A DNA stretch of 7,379 bases, from contig DAORRV010000116.1 of assembly GCA_035443185.1 (NCBI GenBank), forward strand, positions 1 to 7,379. The letters run 5' to 3'. Shown in pieces: positions 6,410 to 7,379 of this stretch. The stretch is from UBA2330 sp035443185. Its GTDB lineage: Bacteria > Bacteroidota > Ignavibacteria > Tepidaquicellales > Tepidaquicellaceae. The notes beneath the pieces were generated by a model. That model worked only from the letters and a program-made list of their open reading frames with translations. It had not been told where the DNA came from and made no database searches. Position 1 is the first letter of the stretch. Each line of letters begins with the position of its first letter. The position numbers and the translations under genes were made by a program.

Positions 6410-7009
6410 TTATACTTTTGTTATAATAGAATCGATCTTTTTTATCAGTAAATCTGTTGATTCTTTTAAAGAATTTTTACCGGTCTCAATCACAACTTCA
6501 GGTTCTAAAGGCTCTTCATATGGAGAATCAATTCCAGTGAAATCTTTTATCTCTCCGTTTCTTGCCATTTTATAAAGACCTTTGACATCCCTTTCTTCAC
6601 ATTTTTCTATCGGGCATTGCAGATAAACTTCAACAAATTCATCTTTTTCCAACATCCTCCTTACAGAATCCCTGTCTTCTCTGAATGGAGAAATAAATGC
6701 CGTAAGAACTATCACCCCTGCATCTACCATAAGTTTTGCAACCTCTCCTATTCTTCTTATATTTTCTTTTCTGTCTTCCTCACTGAATGTCAGACCTTTA
6801 TTCAATCCGCCTCTGATATTATCTCCGTCAAGTAAGTAAGTCAGATAACCTTTTTCATTCAAAAGTTTTTCAGTTTCATTTGCCAGAGTAGATTTCCCCG
6901 AACCTGAAAGTCCGGTAAACCAAATTACGAATGAATTATTTTTAAGAAGTCTGTTCCTGTCCTTTTTTGAAATTGTTAGATTTTGGGGAATGATATTATT
7001 GCCGGTCAT
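6410..7009 (-). CDS. cysC: Adenylyl-sulfate kinase (APS kinase, CysC)
   Basis: A 199-residue P-loop kinase that phosphorylates APS at the 3' position with ATP to give PAPS. Walker A GLSGSGKS (33-40), DGDNIR (61-66) followed by GLTFSEEDRKENIRRIGEV (72-90), the phospho-serine segment FISPFR (105-110, Ser107), KGLYK (143-147) and FTGIDSPYEEP (157-167) are all present, so the enzyme looks fully active. The length is typical of a stand-alone CysC. It is the first gene of the cysC-cysD-cysN run, 2 bases before cysD. No Shine-Dalgarno is seen before ATG 7009; a TTG/TAnnTTTG promoter-like pair lies about 65-95 bp upstream. Without any visible PAPS reductase, its PAPS most likely feeds the sulfotransferase downstream (inference). 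Confidence 0.97.
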   Translation of the reverse strand: MTGNNIIPQNLTISKKDRNRLLKNNSFVIWFTGLSGSGKSTLANETEKLLNEKGYLTYLLDGDNIRGGLNKGLTFSEEDRKENIRRIGEVAKLMVDAGVIVLTAFISPFREDRDSVRRMLEKDEFVEVYLQCPIEKCEERDVKGLYKMARNGEIKDFTGIDSPYEEPLEPEVVIETGKNSLKESTDLLIKKIDSIITKV

Positions 7010-7072
7010 AAAGTATTAAGTGCCAAAACTAAGAGATTTGACGTGTGTTGTTTTGATATAAATTATTAAGTT

Positions 7073-7104
7073 CAAAGATAAGCTTAATATAAATTTTTTA
7101 CAAT
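7073..7104 (-). promoter_or_regulatory. Candidate Bacteroidota-type promoter for cysC
   Basis: On the minus strand, TATCTTTG (7080-7073) fits the -7 consensus TAnnTTTG. ATTG (7104-7101), 20 bases upstream, fits the -33 TTG/TTTG element. Spacing is within the reported range for this promoter class. Transcription would start near 7066, leaving an untranslated leader of roughly 57 bases. In AT-rich DNA such a match can arise by chance. Confidence 0.4.
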
Positions 7105-7174
7105 GAATGTTTGAATGACTTTTATAAATTTTCCTTACTTCTGTCTAAATGTTCAGCGCAAAATTCAAGAAGTA

Positions 7175-7365
7175 TTATTTTCTGCTTACTTTTTTTGAAA
7201 GACCCTTTTTATCATTTGCAAATATCACATTACAGCTGATATTATTTTTACCGGTCAGTTCTTTAAACTTCTTAATGAATTCTTCAATAGACCCAAAAGT
7301 TCTTAATTGAAGATATATTTTTTGCCGTTGGTCTTAGTGATCGCAGTAAGCGTGCCCAGCAACAT
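7175..7365 (-). pseudogene. Small gene with apparent one-base frameshift, unknown function
   Basis: ATG 7365 begins a frame (MLLGTLTAITKTNGKKYIFN) that stops at 7303 after 20 codons. The neighbouring frame continues the coding-like sequence, QLRTFGSIEEFIKKFKELTG and then KNNISCNVIFANDKKGLS, to TAA at 7175. Adding one base would give a 63-residue basic protein; the likely site is the run of six A at codons 15-16, where a seventh A would read GKKIYLQLRTFG. A perfect AGGAGG lies 8 bases before the ATG and an in-frame TAA is directly upstream, so the start is firm. It may be a decayed gene, an assembly or sequencing error in a homopolymer, or a slippage-expressed gene. I do not recognise the family. 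Confidence 0.45.
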
Positions 7366-7373
7366 TTAATCCC

Positions 7374-7379
7374 CCTCCT
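7374..7379 (-). promoter_or_regulatory. Shine-Dalgarno AGGAGG of the small frameshifted gene
   Basis: A perfect AGGAGG at the very edge of the window, 8 bases upstream of ATG 7365. It is stronger than anything in front of the cys genes, which supports a real translation start here. Confidence 0.6.

Noticed and set aside
7039..7062. TTGACG ... TATAAA on the plus strand as a sigma-70 promoter
   Set aside because: Spacing is only about 13 bases and it points away from every gene nearby.
7136..7174. TACTTCT/AGAAGTA inverted repeat just after the small frameshifted gene, possible terminator
   Set aside because: 7-bp stem with a 25-base loop and no following T-run; too weak to call.

Overview
The window reads as one leftward (minus-strand) block of an AT-rich genome. 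The short CysN without a fused kinase, the separate CysC, the mostly absent Shine-Dalgarno sequences, a TTG/TAnnTTTG-like promoter and an S23-type four-helix-bundle gene all point to the Bacteroidota/Ignavibacteria/Chlorobi side of the bacterial tree. This placement is an inference; no rRNA or other marker gene is present.

Layout in the direction of transcription (right to left): a small reading frame with a perfect AGGAGG ribosome binding site but an apparent one-base frameshift (7365-7175); a promoter-like element (about 7104-7073); cysC, APS kinase (7009-6410); cysD, sulfate adenylyltransferase small subunit (6407-5502); an inserted-looking segment made of 7-bp repeat arrays around a four-helix-bundle gene (about 5504-4875); cysN, the GTPase subunit of sulfate adenylyltransferase (4874-3615); a 724-residue fusion of two methyltransferase-like domains and a C-terminal sulfotransferase (3405-1231); and an acyltransferase-3 membrane protein (930 to beyond position 1, C-terminus not in the window).

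How the genes fit together: CysD and CysN make APS from sulfate and ATP, and CysC phosphorylates APS to PAPS. No PAPS/APS reductase or sulfite reductase is visible, while a PAPS-type sulfotransferase follows directly and a membrane acyltransferase comes next. The simplest reading is a cassette that makes PAPS to sulfate, and perhaps also acylate, a surface glycan or lipid, comparable in logic to nodPQ/nodH. The acceptor is unknown.

The points most worth a second look are: (1) the MT-like/MT-like/sulfotransferase architecture, in which both methyltransferase-like copies have eroded SAM-binding motifs; (2) the four-helix-bundle gene bounded by heptameric repeats that lies exactly between the cysD stop and the cysN start, with a 27-bp identical direct repeat on its two sides; (3) the frameshifted small gene at the right edge; (4) two tiny ORFs linked by ATGA overlaps in front of the acyltransferase. 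The five cytosolic proteins show no obvious signal peptide or membrane segment.
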